DNA of 8,154 nucleotides from contig JALHET010000077.1 in assembly GCA_022839525.1 (NCBI GenBank), positions 1 through 8,154 on the forward strand, in the 5' to 3' direction. Position numbers and translations under genes: made by a program. The notes under the pieces are model-generated. The model was not told the origin of the DNA. It did not search any database and saw nothing but the letters and a program-made list of their open reading frames with translations. This DNA comes from Lentisphaerota bacterium (lineage in GTDB: Bacteria > Verrucomicrobiota > Kiritimatiellia > RFP12 > UBA1067). Below are positions 8,001 through 8,154 of the stretch, piece after piece. Each line of letters starts with the position of its first letter. Within the stretch, counting starts at the first letter, position 1.

Positions 8001-8154
8001 GGCGTTTCCGGCGAAACGAGCGAGATGCGCGAAATGTAGAACTGCTCGCAGCTTCCAGATGTGGCGTCGAAGGCGATCGAACCCGCTGCCGGACCGCCGC
8101 CGATGGCGAAATCCGCGGTAAATCCGCAAGTCTCGATATGCGCCGATTCCCCGC
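5048..8154 (-). CDS. Large glycoside-hydrolase-like protein with GH42-type amidotransferase-fold domain (5' end outside window)
   Basis: The frame is open from the right edge to the TGA at 5048-5050, giving 1034 visible residues (numbered here from the edge). No start is needed at the in-frame TTG (7985-7987): the 55 codons before it are stop-free and protein-like. Visible residues 1-50 (FTADFAIGGG, then FDATSGS and FYISRISLVSPE) look like the last strands of a CBM4/9-like jelly roll. Residues about 70-350 are beta-rich. Residues about 370-715 look like an alpha/beta barrel, with aromatic- and acid-rich motifs FGGHDNRRNTQSRYELG (454-470), WLFEEYHHSCDYP (595-607), FPEIYYSGW (629-637) and FWTDYGFHARNPE (682-694). 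Residues about 720-840 (FAILPPIVAG, IRALHERGVNLIATREV, LEDLFGV) match the amidotransferase-like trimerisation domain found after the barrel in GH42 enzymes. A beta-sandwich closes the protein. Glutamates E598, E599 and E631 are possible catalytic residues by inference only. It is the first visible gene of the operon. Not assigned to a numbered CAZy family. Confidence 0.65.
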   Translation of the reverse strand, partial: GESAHIETCGFTADFAIGGGPAAGSIAFDATSGSCEQFYISRISLVSPETPQKQRLTSMPFHLPAVQGFQEPLSYDVSVNRYRSGEMEIEYELSGGVASRGKRLETGGGEWSSVREKIQSPYLRLKGSASDARKLYLWNGERMFSDPKAVGREKALPCPWPLKGRFFFGDLSGEPMIAAGYEHAIANPWRFAANGPYEQIRDWHGKEIYLGESLFGGTVATVARSPADKLITKKIPADIPRYDKALAHAQREHYFYESEQVRFVIETCFDSARWQGSEISVVPRFTDIYGKDIPNISVKLGDKTERARAGGIREISRLVTLEQRLPCGVYKLNWTQHVGAGTPEEDYAVFEVLPDDPDGPCPPLASKLPTLVSMPNELKYLEQSALDPWGDFTGFGHCYAIDNRYPAVGNALEIWRLLPVYRRKWWCWNWDRNSNDCDMYGAFNRELVRNADIFGGHDNRRNTQSRYELGVLSYYIDDQLKFLRDFVAERKPPLRKLKLARLEERVAANKPISAEEFTDLFETCWDAFKAYCRPRIEANTQAFTDYILSLNPKVARATYGPYAFYVSHYKTAYTLTYSGYPIEKDPRVRDNGSYWLFEEYHHSCDYPLFRGALFVATYDFNYGYGRRIFPEIYYSGWTRCADGAVYMAHPLSRTVLADTHQRKVAYQYVYGTPQFRNGRYTFWTDYGFHARNPEREAMEQFLYAWGKVIDNVPVRAPKAPVALFDFNAMARNGEYMDVDCNPIYGDKELTDVCNSAEEGLAYVYEQCVVNGYTTPVVSDFGSLDDLSPSNAEFAILPPIVAGTPPETLAKIRALHERGVNLIATREVAGLEDLFGVKRNPSGARKIGCVGGDTFENREAKALYVLDGAKPLLFASAEKDGVADIPLVVVNQTRTGRTAFVNAPPANIRRVSFRHVYHWGQDSLSEPLKSAVKDAVAYLAPAPAVKSEHGLASAAWTEKGELVVILSDESPIYNDHTVYPAAFRFSVRLPGVEKAGIESDAPYAVVSRKAGEIVLRTETDKDTALFFKFAQGKAK
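5633..5995 (-). other. GH42-like class I amidotransferase-fold domain within the large protein
   Basis: The segment starts APVALFDF, runs through a Rossmann-like alternation (VYEQCVVNGYTTPVVSDF, FAILPPIVAG, ALHERGVNLIATREV) and ends at EDLFGV. This is the pattern of the beta-galactosidase trimerisation domain, an amidotransferase-type fold that lacks glutaminase activity in GH42 enzymes. The call is by motif pattern only; no strict signature residue proves it. Confidence 0.55.

Overview
The window looks like a piece of an accessory carbohydrate-handling gene cluster from a GC-rich member of the Verrucomicrobiota/Kiritimatiellota/Lentisphaerota group. This placement is an inference. It rests on the family mix: a DUF4838 protein, a DUF1565-like parallel beta-helix protein opening with Y[YF]V[ND]P, an unclassified glycoside-hydrolase-like giant, and a secreted polysaccharide deacetylase. 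No rRNA, tRNA or phylogenetic marker is present to confirm it.

All four genes lie on the minus strand, so transcription runs from right to left. In transcription order they are: (1) a >1034-residue glycoside-hydrolase-like protein (5048 to the right edge, start outside the window); (2) a 759-residue exported beta-helix protein built from two homologous halves (2735-5014); (3) a 793-residue exported DUF4838 protein (338-2719); (4) the first 88 codons of an exported polysaccharide deacetylase starting at GTG 265 and running off the left edge. The gaps are 33, 15 and 72 bases, with no convincing terminator or internal promoter, so the four genes read as one operon. There is no gene-free stretch longer than 72 bases. 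No RNA gene, mobile element or CRISPR array was found.

Functionally, three products carry visible Sec-type signal peptides and the fourth lacks its N-terminus. The set fits an extracytoplasmic module acting on a complex, possibly acetylated glycan: a large barrel enzyme with probable carbohydrate-binding parts, a beta-helix surface protein or lyase-like fold, an alpha-glucuronidase-like DUF4838 protein, and a deacetylase to strip acyl groups. The substrate cannot be read from this sequence, and no transporter, regulator or sulfatase is visible here. Nothing in the window is clearly an unprecedented system. The best novelty candidates are the large protein, which carries a GH42-like amidotransferase-fold domain but no recognised catalytic signature, and the internally duplicated, cysteine-rich beta-helix protein.
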